From: Pseudomonas khorasanensis
GTDB taxonomy: Bacteria; Pseudomonadota; Gammaproteobacteria; Pseudomonadales; Pseudomonadaceae
Direction: 5' to 3'
DNA: 64,000 nucleotides
Assembly: GCF_014268505.2 (NCBI RefSeq)
Contig: NZ_JABWQP020000004.1
Span: forward strand, 62,001-126,000
Below the pieces are notes generated by a model. That model saw nothing but the letters and a program-made list of their open reading frames with translations. It ran no database searches and was not told the origin of the DNA. This document shows positions 11,700-19,518 of this stretch, one piece after another. Numbering within the stretch: the stretch's first letter is position 1; every line of letters starts with the position of its first letter. A program made the position numbers and the translations under genes.

Positions 11700-11713
11700 G
11701 TCGTTTCTGGCGG

Positions 11714-12157
11714 TTACTGAATCCTCGCCAGATCACCCTTCAACGCAACGCCCGCCATGATCGCGCCGGCGTGGCATTCGTAGGTCTGCGCGTCCTTGCG
11801 CTCGTTGCTCTTGTAGAAGCTGACGATATTGGTCACGGCGTTGGCGCCGGCGTTCTTGGCGGCCTGGTGCAGGCTGATGATTGCCGATTGGGCGACCCAC
11901 TCGCAGGCGACTTCATCGGATTTGTTGAAGGCGTTGGTTTTCTTGTTGGTCACGGCGCCGGAGCTGACGACGGTGACCTTGCCGGCCGGGGTGTTGCCGG
12001 CCAGATAGAACTTCACGCTGCCATCGATTTTGCCGGAGCGGGTGGCTTCGGCGACGGCTTTGTCGAACGGCAGGTAGACCGCCGTGTCGCGGGCCTGGCT
12101 GACCGCGGGCAAGGCGCAGAGCAACAGAGTGGCGGCAGCGAGTTTCTTGAAGTGCAT
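11714..12157 (-). CDS. Small secreted protein of the APE operon (often labelled excinuclease-like)
   Basis: 147 aa from the ATG at 12157, chosen because AGGAGA lies just upstream and a signal peptide follows at once (MHFKKLAAATLLLCALPAVSQA, cleavage likely near residue 22). The mature part has two Cys (VACEW and YECHAG) that could form a disulfide. Similar small proteins in other aryl polyene clusters carry a misleading excinuclease ATPase subunit label, but no ATPase motif is visible. It is the last gene of the 21-gene operon, 20 bp after the preceding stop. Probably periplasmic; function unknown. Confidence 0.75.
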   Translation of the reverse strand: MHFKKLAAATLLLCALPAVSQARDTAVYLPFDKAVAEATRSGKIDGSVKFYLAGNTPAGKVTVVSSGAVTNKKTNAFNKSDEVACEWVAQSAIISLHQAAKNAGANAVTNIVSFYKSNERKDAQTYECHAGAIMAGVALKGDLARIQ

Positions 12158-12177
12158 GAAGGTCTCCTTGACCTGGA

Positions 12178-13413
12178 TTAATTCGGTTGCGGCCAGCGGC
12201 GGAAGATCAACGAAGTGTTGACGCCACCGAAAGCGAAATTGTTGTTCATCACGTAGTCGTGGTGCATCTGGCGGAACTCGCCGCGCAGGTAGTCGAGCTT
12301 GCCGCAGTGCGGGTCGACTTCGTCGAGGTTGAACGTGTGCACGTACTGATCGCGATTGAGCATTTCGATGCTGAACCATGACTCCAGCGCGCCACAGGCG
12401 CCGAGCGTATGGCCGAGGAAGCTCTTTTGCGAGCTGATCGGCATGTGCTCACCGAACAGGCTGCTGGTGGCGAGCGTTTCGGCGATGTCGCCCTGTTCGG
12501 TCGCCGTGCCGTGACCGTTCACATAGCCGATGGCGTCCGGGCTGATCCCGGCGTCTTCCAGTGCCAGCTCCATGGCGCGGCGCATGGTCGTTTGTTCGGG
12601 ACGGGTGGTGTGCTGGCCATCGGCGTTGCTGCCGAAACCGACGATTTCGGCGTGAATGTGCGCGCCACGGGCGAGGGCGTGTTCCAGTTCTTCGAGGACC
12701 AGCATGCCGCCACCTTCGCCAATTACCAGACCATCGCGGCCCTTGTCGTACGGGCGCGGGCTGGTTTGCGGTGCGTCGTTTTTCAGGCTCGTGGCATACA
12801 GCGCGTCGAAGACCATGGCTTCGGTCGGGCACAGCTCTTCGGCGCCACCGGCGAGCATCAATGGCAAGCGGCCGAACTTGATCGCCTCGTAGGCGTAGCC
12901 GATGCCCTGGCTGCCGCTGGTGCAGGCGCTGGACGTCGGGATCAGGCGCCCGGTAAGGCCGAAGAAGATGCTGATGTTCGCGGCCGTGGTGTGCGGCATC
13001 ATCCGCACGTAGGAGTTGGCGTTCAGCCCCTCGGCCACCGAGTTGAGCAGCATGTTGCCGAACGCCTTGATCTCGTCGGTGCTGCCGGTGGAGGAACCGC
13101 AAGCGACGCCCATGCGCCCGTCCTTGATCGATTCGTCGCCGAGCAGGCCGGCATCGGCCAGGGCTTGTTCTGCCGCACCGACCGCCAGCCGCGAAACCCG
13201 GCCCATGCTGCGCAGTTGCTTGCGGGTCCAGTGCGCCGGTACCACGAAGTCATCGATGGGCCCGGCCAGCCGTGTGTTGAGTTCGCTGAAGCGGTCCCAC
13301 TCGTCCATCCGGCGAATGCCGCTGCGGTTGGCCGCGAAGTTGCCGGCAATGGTCTGCCAGTCGCTGCCCAGCGAGGTGATGCCGGCCATGCCGGTGACGA
13401 CGACGCGCTTCAT
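12178..13413 (-). CDS. apeR: Beta-ketoacyl-ACP synthase of the APE cluster (ApeR-like)
   Basis: FabF-type condensing enzyme, 411 aa, with the complete Cys-His-His triad: C164 in SSACTSGSQG, the His of NGHGTATEQGD, and the His of FLGHTLGACGA. In aryl polyene pathways one such enzyme probably starts or supports chain elongation on the acyl carrier proteins. The start ATG at 13413 overlaps the TGA of the reductase gene (TGATG), so translation is coupled. The assignment to ApeR rather than ApeO rests on its place next to the reductase and last in the enzyme series. Confidence 0.9.
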   Translation of the reverse strand: MKRVVVTGMAGITSLGSDWQTIAGNFAANRSGIRRMDEWDRFSELNTRLAGPIDDFVVPAHWTRKQLRSMGRVSRLAVGAAEQALADAGLLGDESIKDGRMGVACGSSTGSTDEIKAFGNMLLNSVAEGLNANSYVRMMPHTTAANISIFFGLTGRLIPTSSACTSGSQGIGYAYEAIKFGRLPLMLAGGAEELCPTEAMVFDALYATSLKNDAPQTSPRPYDKGRDGLVIGEGGGMLVLEELEHALARGAHIHAEIVGFGSNADGQHTTRPEQTTMRRAMELALEDAGISPDAIGYVNGHGTATEQGDIAETLATSSLFGEHMPISSQKSFLGHTLGACGALESWFSIEMLNRDQYVHTFNLDEVDPHCGKLDYLRGEFRQMHHDYVMNNNFAFGGVNTSLIFRRWPQPN

Positions 13414-14141
13414 CAGCACAGGCCTCCGTTGACCGCCAGAACCTGACGGGTGATGTACGAGGCTTCCGCCGACATCAGGAAATTCACCGCACTGGCTACC
13501 TCTTCAGGCGTGCCCATGCGTTGCGCGGGGATCATTTTCATCAGCTCTTGCACCGGCACGTTTTCGTCGAGCATGGCCGTGTCGATCAGGCCCGGCGCGA
13601 CGCAGTTAACGGTGATTTTGCGCTTGCCCAGCTCGATCGCCAACGCTTTTGCCGCACCGATCACGCCGGCCTTGGACGCGCTGTAATTGACCTGGCCACG
13701 GTTGCCGATCAGCCCTGAAACCGAGGTGATGCAGACGATGCGCCCGGCGGCGCGGCGACGGATCATTGGCATCATCACCGGGTGCAGGACGTTATAGAAA
13801 CCGTCGAGGTTGGTGCGCAGGACGACGTCCCAATCGTCATCGCTCAGCGCCGGAAACGCGCCGTCGCGGGTCAGCCCGGCGTTGAGCACCACGCCGTAAT
13901 AGGCGCCATGGGTGTCGACATCGGCTTCGAGAATGCTTTTGCAGGTCTCACGGTCGGCGACGTCGAATTGCAGGATGCGCGCCTTACGCCCCAGTGCCTG
14001 GATTTCAGCCTGCACCGCCTGGGCTTCGGTCATGCCGCTGCGGCAATGCAGAACAATGTCGTGCCCGGCTTGAGCCAGACGCAAGGCAATGGCGCGGCCG
14101 ATACCACGGCTGGAGCCGGTGACCAGTACGGATTCAGTCAT
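13413..14141 (-). CDS. apeQ: 3-ketoacyl-ACP reductase of the APE cluster (ApeQ-like, FabG family)
   Basis: SDR enzyme of 242 aa that reduces the beta-keto group during polyene chain growth with NADPH. The cofactor glycine motif is GSSRGIG (residues 9-15), with NAG at 87-89 and the catalytic set N111, S140, Y153 (in YSASK) and K157. It overlaps the dehydratase gene upstream by 8 bp and the ketosynthase downstream by 1 base (TGATG). The reduce-then-dehydrate order matches a conjugated polyene product. Confidence 0.93.
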   Translation of the reverse strand: MTESVLVTGSSRGIGRAIALRLAQAGHDIVLHCRSGMTEAQAVQAEIQALGRKARILQFDVADRETCKSILEADVDTHGAYYGVVLNAGLTRDGAFPALSDDDWDVVLRTNLDGFYNVLHPVMMPMIRRRAAGRIVCITSVSGLIGNRGQVNYSASKAGVIGAAKALAIELGKRKITVNCVAPGLIDTAMLDENVPVQELMKMIPAQRMGTPEEVASAVNFLMSAEASYITRQVLAVNGGLC

Positions 14142-14598
14142 CGTTCGACTCCTTTGTCTGTTGCAGATATTGGTTGGCTTGCGGCGGGCGGAACACGTTC
14201 AGTCGAGCGCTGGCGTGGATACCGTCGCCGTTGATGTGGCATTCGAACACGCCCATGCCGTTATCGTCTTCCAGTGAGCGCAGACCATGGATGGTCAATT
14301 CGCTGCCTGCCGGGAACGCCTCGACATTGCATTCGAACTTGCGCGTGCCGAGCAGAAAGCCCAGTTCCACCGGATTGCCCTTTTGCCGTGCGTGGCACCC
14401 GGCGAACGCGGCGACGCTCTGTGCCATCAGCTCGACGCCGACCCACGCGGGCAGGCTGCCGTCGGGCAGGCTGAACAGGCCGTCGGGTTTGACCGTGATG
14501 CGGGTGAAAATCTGCTCATCGTCGAAGCGGTCGATCGTGTCGATCAGAATCATGTCGCCAGCGTGGGGCAGCAGTTCGGCGAGCGGCCAGTCGTTCAT
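14134..14598 (-). CDS. apeP: Hotdog-fold 3-hydroxyacyl-ACP dehydratase of the APE cluster (ApeP-like)
   Basis: 154 aa FabA/FabZ-like protein. The active-site His is in LPHAGDM (H12) and the acidic residue in WVGVELMAQ (E57). In aryl polyene systems ApeP pairs with a second dehydratase, ApeI, to introduce each trans double bond; here the partner is fused to the ligase at 26042-27721. The ATG overlaps the preceding ketosynthase stop (ATGA). Confidence 0.88.
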   Translation of the reverse strand: MNDWPLAELLPHAGDMILIDTIDRFDDEQIFTRITVKPDGLFSLPDGSLPAWVGVELMAQSVAAFAGCHARQKGNPVELGFLLGTRKFECNVEAFPAGSELTIHGLRSLEDDNGMGVFECHINGDGIHASARLNVFRPPQANQYLQQTKESNDD

Positions 14599-15791
14599 GG
14601 GGCGTCTCCGATAATCAGGCTGACGTTATTGCCACCGAAGGCAAACGAGTTGCTCATCAGGTAGCGCGGTGCAATGGACGACAGACGTTCGCTCGCGGTC
14701 ACCCACTTCAGCGCCGGCAGCGCAGGATCGGCCTGGCCGTCCCATAGGTGCGGCGGCAAAGCTTGTTGAGGGTTTTCGGCGCTCAGGCTCAGCCAGCAAA
14801 ACGCCGCTTCCAGCGCGCCGGCCGCGCCAAGCGTGTGGCCGGTCAGCGGCTTGGTCGAGGAGCAGGCGACGCCTTCTGTAAACAGCGCCGCGACGGCCAG
14901 ACTTTCCATGGCGTCGTTATGCTGGGTGGCGGTGCCGTGCAGGTTCAGGTAGTTGATTTGGGCCGGCTGCAGGTGCGCGCGAACCAAGGCTTTGTGCATC
15001 GCTTGCAGGGCGCCGCGACCGCTCGGTTCCGGCGCGGAAATATGGTGCGCATCAGAGCTGGCGCCAGCACCCAGCAGGGCAATGCCCGGTCCTTCGCCAC
15101 GCTGCTTGCTCATCACAAACAGCACCGCAGCTTCGCCTATGTTGATGCCGTTGCGATTGGCTGAAAACGGATTGCAACGTTCATCAGAGACCGCTTCCAG
15201 CGAGGAGAACCCGTTGAGGGTCAGCTTGCACAAACTGTCGACGCCGCCGCACAGCACCGCGTCGCACAGGCCCAGATCAAGCAGCCGCTGGGCGCTCATC
15301 AAGGCGCGTGCGCTGGAGGTGCAGGCCGTGGATATCACGTAGGCCGGACCGCTCAGTTGCAGCCAGTCGGCGAGGAAATTCGCGGGTGCGCCGAGCTCCT
15401 GCTGACGGTAGTCGTACTCGCTGGGAAATTGCTGCTCGCGGATGTAGTGGGCCAGGCCACGACTGGCCTCATCTATGCCCGAAGTGCTGGTGCCAAGCAC
15501 CACGCCGATGCGGTCACGGCCAAAGGTCTGGATCGCGCGGTCGATGTCGTCACGGATCTGCAGCGCGGCTTCCAGCAACAGTTGATTGTTGCGGCTGCTC
15601 TGATCGGCAAGATCCGCAGGAATCGACGCCAGCTCACCGCGCACGGCGGCCACCGGTAATTCACGCTCGGCCACCCAGCCGGATTCGCGGCGCATCCCCG
15701 AGCTGTCGCCGGCGAAAAGGTTGCGCGCGACTTCAGACTTGTCGCGGCCCAGGGCGCAGATCACGCCGAGAGCATTCAGGTAAGCGGTCAT
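14595..15791 (-). CDS. apeO: Beta-ketoacyl-ACP synthase of the APE cluster (ApeO-like, main elongating KS)
   Basis: 398 aa condensing enzyme with C157 (STACTSSA), the His of NLHGTAT and the His of LTGHTLG. In studied APE pathways ApeO forms a heterodimer with a chain-length-factor-like protein, ApeC; a candidate for that partner is the first gene of this operon (29565-30290). The gene is coupled by ATGA overlaps on both sides. Length and motifs are normal. Confidence 0.88.
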   Translation of the reverse strand: MTAYLNALGVICALGRDKSEVARNLFAGDSSGMRRESGWVAERELPVAAVRGELASIPADLADQSSRNNQLLLEAALQIRDDIDRAIQTFGRDRIGVVLGTSTSGIDEASRGLAHYIREQQFPSEYDYRQQELGAPANFLADWLQLSGPAYVISTACTSSARALMSAQRLLDLGLCDAVLCGGVDSLCKLTLNGFSSLEAVSDERCNPFSANRNGINIGEAAVLFVMSKQRGEGPGIALLGAGASSDAHHISAPEPSGRGALQAMHKALVRAHLQPAQINYLNLHGTATQHNDAMESLAVAALFTEGVACSSTKPLTGHTLGAAGALEAAFCWLSLSAENPQQALPPHLWDGQADPALPALKWVTASERLSSIAPRYLMSNSFAFGGNNVSLIIGDAP

Positions 15792-16399
15792 GGTGTCGAT
15801 TCACCTAACGGGGAAACGCGATAATTCAAGCCTTGCGACAGGTCCACTTCGAAGCTCAGCGGTTGCGCGTAGCGGATGTCCCAGCGTGTCGGCAAGGAAC
15901 GCTGCGCGCCTTGTTGCTGCGCGGCGGGGTAGTTGCGCTGCAGTTCGGCGGACGGCGTCAGGGCAAAAAGCAGCGCGGCGAACAATTCCCGGGCTTCGGG
16001 ATTGGGCGGCAACAGACCATCGGCCTGCCAATGCCCGTCGATCAATTGCTGACGGGCCTGGGGAATGCCTAGCGGGTCCATCATCGACCAGCGCGTACCG
16101 GCGCCTTCGCGCTGGATCACCAGCAATGAATCCTGACGCTGCCCGGCTTGCTGGCGTTCGATGTGCAGTTGCAGCGGCAGGGGCAGTGTTGGGTCGGCCG
16201 CTGGCAGCGGTGGCTGGCTGGCGCAGGCATTGAGCAGCAGGGCTGACAAAACGATCACCAGCCATGCAGCAAACCCTGTGGGAGCGAGCCTGCTCGCGAA
16301 TGCAATCTGACATTCGCCACCTTTGCTGACTGATACACCGCTTTCGCGAGCAGGCTCGCTCCCACAGGGTTTCAGGTGTTCAGATCGGTAGCCGTACAT
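15788..16399 (-). CDS. DUF3261-type lipoprotein of the APE cluster with a REP-encoded insertion in its signal peptide
   Basis: 203 aa. Lipobox LLNAC with Cys59 follows the hydrophobic run FAAWLVIVLSALL, so the mature protein is predicted to be a lipoprotein, facing the periplasm or in the outer membrane. DUF3261 lipoproteins are regular partners of LolA-like and MMPL proteins in aryl polyene export. The ATG at 16399 overlaps the upstream methyltransferase stop (TGATG), fixing it as the native start. Residues 11-42 are exactly the translation of a 96-bp REP doublet (16274-16369). Without them the protein would begin MYGYRSEHLK then FAAWL, an ordinary signal peptide. Whether the 42-residue n-region still exports is unknown. 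Confidence 0.82.
   Translation of the reverse strand: MYGYRSEHLKPCGSEPARESGVSVSKGGECQIAFASRLAPTGFAAWLVIVLSALLLNACASQPPLPAADPTLPLPLQLHIERQQAGQRQDSLLVIQREGAGTRWSMMDPLGIPQARQQLIDGHWQADGLLPPNPEARELFAALLFALTPSAELQRNYPAAQQQGAQRSLPTRWDIRYAQPLSFEVDLSQGLNYRVSPLGESTP
16274..16369. repeat. REP doublet inserted in frame inside a lipoprotein gene
   Basis: Two inverted GTGGGAGCGAGCC-type units, ends CCCTGTGGG and CCCACAGGG. The element is 96 bp, exactly 32 codons, and lies between codons 10 and 43 of the DUF3261 lipoprotein gene. All other copies in this window are intergenic. Confidence 0.9.
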
Positions 16400-17124
16400 C
16401 AGACAGATTCCTGCAATGGCTTGCGCGCGACGACATTCACCAGCGTCTCTTCGCGCTCACCGAATGGCTTGGGTTTGCTCAACCCCAACCGCTCCAGCAG
16501 ACCGAAATCCTTCGACCGGCTCCACCACAGATACGGGTAAGAGACGTTGCGCTCGGCAAACTCGAAACCCTGCCCGCGAATCATCTGCAAATACTCGGCG
16601 GCGCTCTTCTGAACGTGCATCGGATGACGGAACAGCCAGCGAATCACCCACGTATCAATGTAAGCCTCGGTGGACTCGGCGAACAGCAGATAACCGCCCG
16701 GCTTGAGTACGCGATAGAACTCCGCCAAAGCCTTTTCCTGCTCCACCAAGTGGTGGAAGGTCTGGTGGCAGAACAGCAGATCGACGCTGGCATCCGCCAC
16801 GTTGAGCATCGCGCAATCGCTGCCGATCAGCTCGACTTCCAGCCCAAGGCGCGCGGCCTCTTCGGCGCTCAGCGCGAGGCTGTGCGGGTCGGCATCGACG
16901 CCGATCAGCCGCTGTGGAGCGAAGGTCTGGCGCAAGTGGCCGAAGGATTTGCCCTGGCCGCACCCGGCATCAAGCAATACAGGATTGGCGGGCAGGGGAT
17001 CGCTGAACAGTCCATGCAAATCATTGATCGCCACGCGCAACACATGGTGCTGCCAGGTGTGGCTGCGCAGGAACCAGAAGCCGAAGCGCGTTTCCTCGAC
17101 GTAACTGTCGCTCAAGTAGCTCAT
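16399..17124 (-). CDS. SAM-dependent methyltransferase of the APE cluster
   Basis: 241 aa class I methyltransferase. SAM-binding motif I is VLLDAGCGQG (about residue 49), followed by GVDAD and the post-motif FYRVLKPGGYLLF. The ATG at 17124 overlaps the stop of the upstream flavoprotein gene (ATGA). A role in O- or C-methylation of the aryl head group is likely by context: some aryl polyenes and flexirubins carry methyl or methoxy substituents on the ring. The acceptor cannot be told from sequence. Confidence 0.85.
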   Translation of the reverse strand: MSYLSDSYVEETRFGFWFLRSHTWQHHVLRVAINDLHGLFSDPLPANPVLLDAGCGQGKSFGHLRQTFAPQRLIGVDADPHSLALSAEEAARLGLEVELIGSDCAMLNVADASVDLLFCHQTFHHLVEQEKALAEFYRVLKPGGYLLFAESTEAYIDTWVIRWLFRHPMHVQKSAAEYLQMIRGQGFEFAERNVSYPYLWWSRSKDFGLLERLGLSKPKPFGEREETLVNVVARKPLQESV

Positions 17125-18368
17125 GAGGCGTCCTGTGCACAGAGTTCGGAAATCATCTTCAAGCGCCGGCGCGCTTCGCTGACGAACGGGTTGCTTTCGT
17201 CCCAGGCGTAACCGGCCAGAATCGAGCAGATCATCCGCCGAATGTCCGCCTGGCTGTCTTCGTAAAAAATCACGTCCTGGAACGTGCCGGCGTACCAACC
17301 CTCGACGTAGCAGCGGAAAGTGTCCACGCCGCGTTTCAGCGGTTCGGCAAACTCGCTTTGCCAGTCGACCGCTTCACCCTGCAACTGGCGATGCAGCACG
17401 CCTGCAGCCATGCTCGCCGAACGCATGGCAATGGTCACACCGGAGGAAAACACCGGGTCGAGGAATTCCGCCGCGTTCCCCAGCAGTGCGAACCCCGGGC
17501 CGTGCAAGGATTTGACGTTGGCCGCGTAGCCACCGAGCGTGCGTGCCGGCGTGTCCCAGACTGCTTTATCGAGGACGCCGGCGAGGCTCGGCGTCTCGGC
17601 GATGAAGCTGCGCAGACAGGCGTCGAGATCGCTGTCGCGGTTCTTGAAGTGTTCTTCAGCCGCCACCACGCCCACCGAGCAACGACCGTTGCTGAACGGG
17701 ATGGTCCAGAACCACACGTCGCGGTGTTCGGGATGGGTGGTGACGAGGATTTTTTCGCGGTCGAACGCCGGGTTGTCGATGTGATCTTCAACGTGGGTGA
17801 ACACGGCCTGGCGCACCGGAAAATTCGACGGCGCTTCGAGGTCGAGCAAGCGTGACAGCACTCGGCCGTAACCGCTGGCATCCAGCACGAAATCCGCTTC
17901 GACGCGGTATTCACTGCCATCTTCGCGGCGCACGTCTAGCTGCGGTTTTGCGCCTTCGAAGTCGACGCTGACGATCGCATCGCCATAGCGGATTTCTACG
18001 CCCTGCAATGCCGCTTGATCGGCCAGCAGTTTGTCGAAATCGGCGCGCTGAACCTGAAAGGTGGTCGGCTTGCCAGCCGTGAACGTATCGCTGAAATCGA
18101 AGGCGCTGTAGCGCTCGCCCCAGGCAAACGCTGCACCGGTCTTGCGCTGGAAGCCGGCGGCGATGACGGCGTCGAGCATGCCGGCTTCCTCGACGAAATC
18201 CAGGCAATGGCTGAGCAGGCTTTCGCCGATGGAAAAGCGTGGGAAATGCTGGCGTTCGAGCACCAGCACATCGTGGCCCTTGCGCTTGAGCAGGGCGGCG
18301 GCGATAGCGCCGGACGGGCCGGCACCGATGATCACGACCTGACGGGATTCCATTTCAACGATTGGCAC
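17121..18368 (-). CDS. FAD-dependent halogenase-like flavoprotein of the APE cluster
   Basis: 415 aa. The N-terminal FAD fold is VIIGAGPSGA (residues 13-21), then FPRFSIGESLL (42-52). Two hallmarks of flavin-dependent halogenases are visible: a Lys in the position of the catalytic lysine (K76 in RKTGAAFAWG) and the WxWxIP motif (W219-F-W-T-I-P224). FQVQRADFD (about 104-112) recalls the phenolic or carrier-bound halogenases. It may therefore halogenate the aryl ring, as in brominated xanthomonadins, or be a related monooxygenase; the two are hard to separate by eye. Start GTG 18368 is preceded by CGGAG; an ATG at 18353 lacks a good RBS. It overlaps the antiporter gene by 14 bp. Confidence 0.75.
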   Translation of the reverse strand: MPIVEMESRQVVIIGAGPSGAIAAALLKRKGHDVLVLERQHFPRFSIGESLLSHCLDFVEEAGMLDAVIAAGFQRKTGAAFAWGERYSAFDFSDTFTAGKPTTFQVQRADFDKLLADQAALQGVEIRYGDAIVSVDFEGAKPQLDVRREDGSEYRVEADFVLDASGYGRVLSRLLDLEAPSNFPVRQAVFTHVEDHIDNPAFDREKILVTTHPEHRDVWFWTIPFSNGRCSVGVVAAEEHFKNRDSDLDACLRSFIAETPSLAGVLDKAVWDTPARTLGGYAANVKSLHGPGFALLGNAAEFLDPVFSSGVTIAMRSASMAAGVLHRQLQGEAVDWQSEFAEPLKRGVDTFRCYVEGWYAGTFQDVIFYEDSQADIRRMICSILAGYAWDESNPFVSEARRRLKMISELCAQDAS

Positions 18369-19518
18369 GTGAGCTCCGGGGCAAAGGGTTATTCAGATTC
18401 AGGGGCGCGCGATGCAGACCGATAAGGGCCGGCAGCAGCGTCGCGATCAGGCCCATCAGCATCAGCGCGAAATACAGCGCCGGGGTGATGAGCTGTTGTT
18501 GCAGCAGCAAGTTGAGAAAGACGATTTCGCTCAGGCCGCGAATGTTCAGCAGCACGCTTTCACGCCAGCGGCTGGCGCCTGTGAACGAGGCGCCGGCCCA
18601 GCCCAGGCCCAGCCAGTTGCCGAGCAGTTTACTGGCAATCGGCAACAACAGCAGCGCCGCCCATTGCCTGGCGTCGAGGCTGGCGAGCGCGCTGTGTACG
18701 TCGATCTGCACGATGCCGAAAGTGAGAATCAGCGGAATCGCGATCCAGGTCTGCAGACGGCTCATCCAGCGTGCCGGCAATGGCAGCACCAGCGGTACTT
18801 TCAGCACGGCCATGCACAGCAAATAGCCGATGCCGAAAATCAGCGCGTTGAGTTTGTAATGCTCGGCCATTACCAGCAATGCGAAGAATCCGAGGCTGTA
18901 AGTCAGCGGACGGCGCACCCGCAACAGATGCAACAACAGCGGAACGCCAGCCATGGCCACCGGCAGCAACAAACTGCTCAGGTGCAGGCTGCCCTGGGCG
19001 AGGCCGAACAGCGTCCAGCAGGTCAGGTCGATGAGAATGGCGGTCTGGACCAGACGCCGGGTGGCGGCGGGCGGATAGTCGATGTGGCGCAGGTACAGGT
19101 ACAACACCGGGATCGCGGTAATCGCAAAGACCAGGCCGATCGCCAGCGCGTTGAGCCACGGTTGCGACGGCAACAGCCAATACGCAACCGCCAGCCCGCA
19201 AGCGAACGGCACGGCAAAACTGGGCACAGCGATTTTCACGCTCTGGCGATCCAGGCGCAGGTCGATGACGTCGCTGAGAATATGCCCCAGCAGCACGGCG
19301 AAGCTGAGGCTGTAGAGGTTTTTCAGCCAGTGCGGAGCGATCAACTCCGCGCCGCTGAGCTGCCAGCCCGGCTCGATCCAGAAGTACATCAGCAGTGGCA
19401 AGCCGAAGCTCGCCAGCAGCAACTGACTGACAATCGGAATCAGGCCGAAGTGGCGGCCGACACGGGTTGCCAGCGCAAAAAGTATCAGGGCGAGCAACCA
19501 GAAAGCGACGACCATCAT
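18355..19518 (-). CDS. Kef/CPA2-type cation:proton antiporter-like membrane protein in the APE operon
   Basis: 387 aa with about 11-12 hydrophobic helices and no cytoplasmic regulatory domain. The C-terminal stretch RGLSEIVFLNLLLQQQLITPALYFALMLMGLIATLL, given here in outline only, matches the last helices of Kef-type exchangers (the RGxxxxVxLN pattern at about residue 322). It is not a usual member of aryl polyene clusters in my memory. Its ATG overlaps the stop of the MMPL exporter gene (ATGA), and it overlaps the halogenase-like gene downstream, so it is a true operon member. Possible roles are to set the ion or proton balance for export, or to serve as a divergent transporter. Confidence 0.75.
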   Translation of the reverse strand: MMVVAFWLLALILFALATRVGRHFGLIPIVSQLLLASFGLPLLMYFWIEPGWQLSGAELIAPHWLKNLYSLSFAVLLGHILSDVIDLRLDRQSVKIAVPSFAVPFACGLAVAYWLLPSQPWLNALAIGLVFAITAIPVLYLYLRHIDYPPAATRRLVQTAILIDLTCWTLFGLAQGSLHLSSLLLPVAMAGVPLLLHLLRVRRPLTYSLGFFALLVMAEHYKLNALIFGIGYLLCMAVLKVPLVLPLPARWMSRLQTWIAIPLILTFGIVQIDVHSALASLDARQWAALLLLPIASKLLGNWLGLGWAGASFTGASRWRESVLLNIRGLSEIVFLNLLLQQQLITPALYFALMLMGLIATLLPALIGLHRAPLNLNNPLPRSSRANR

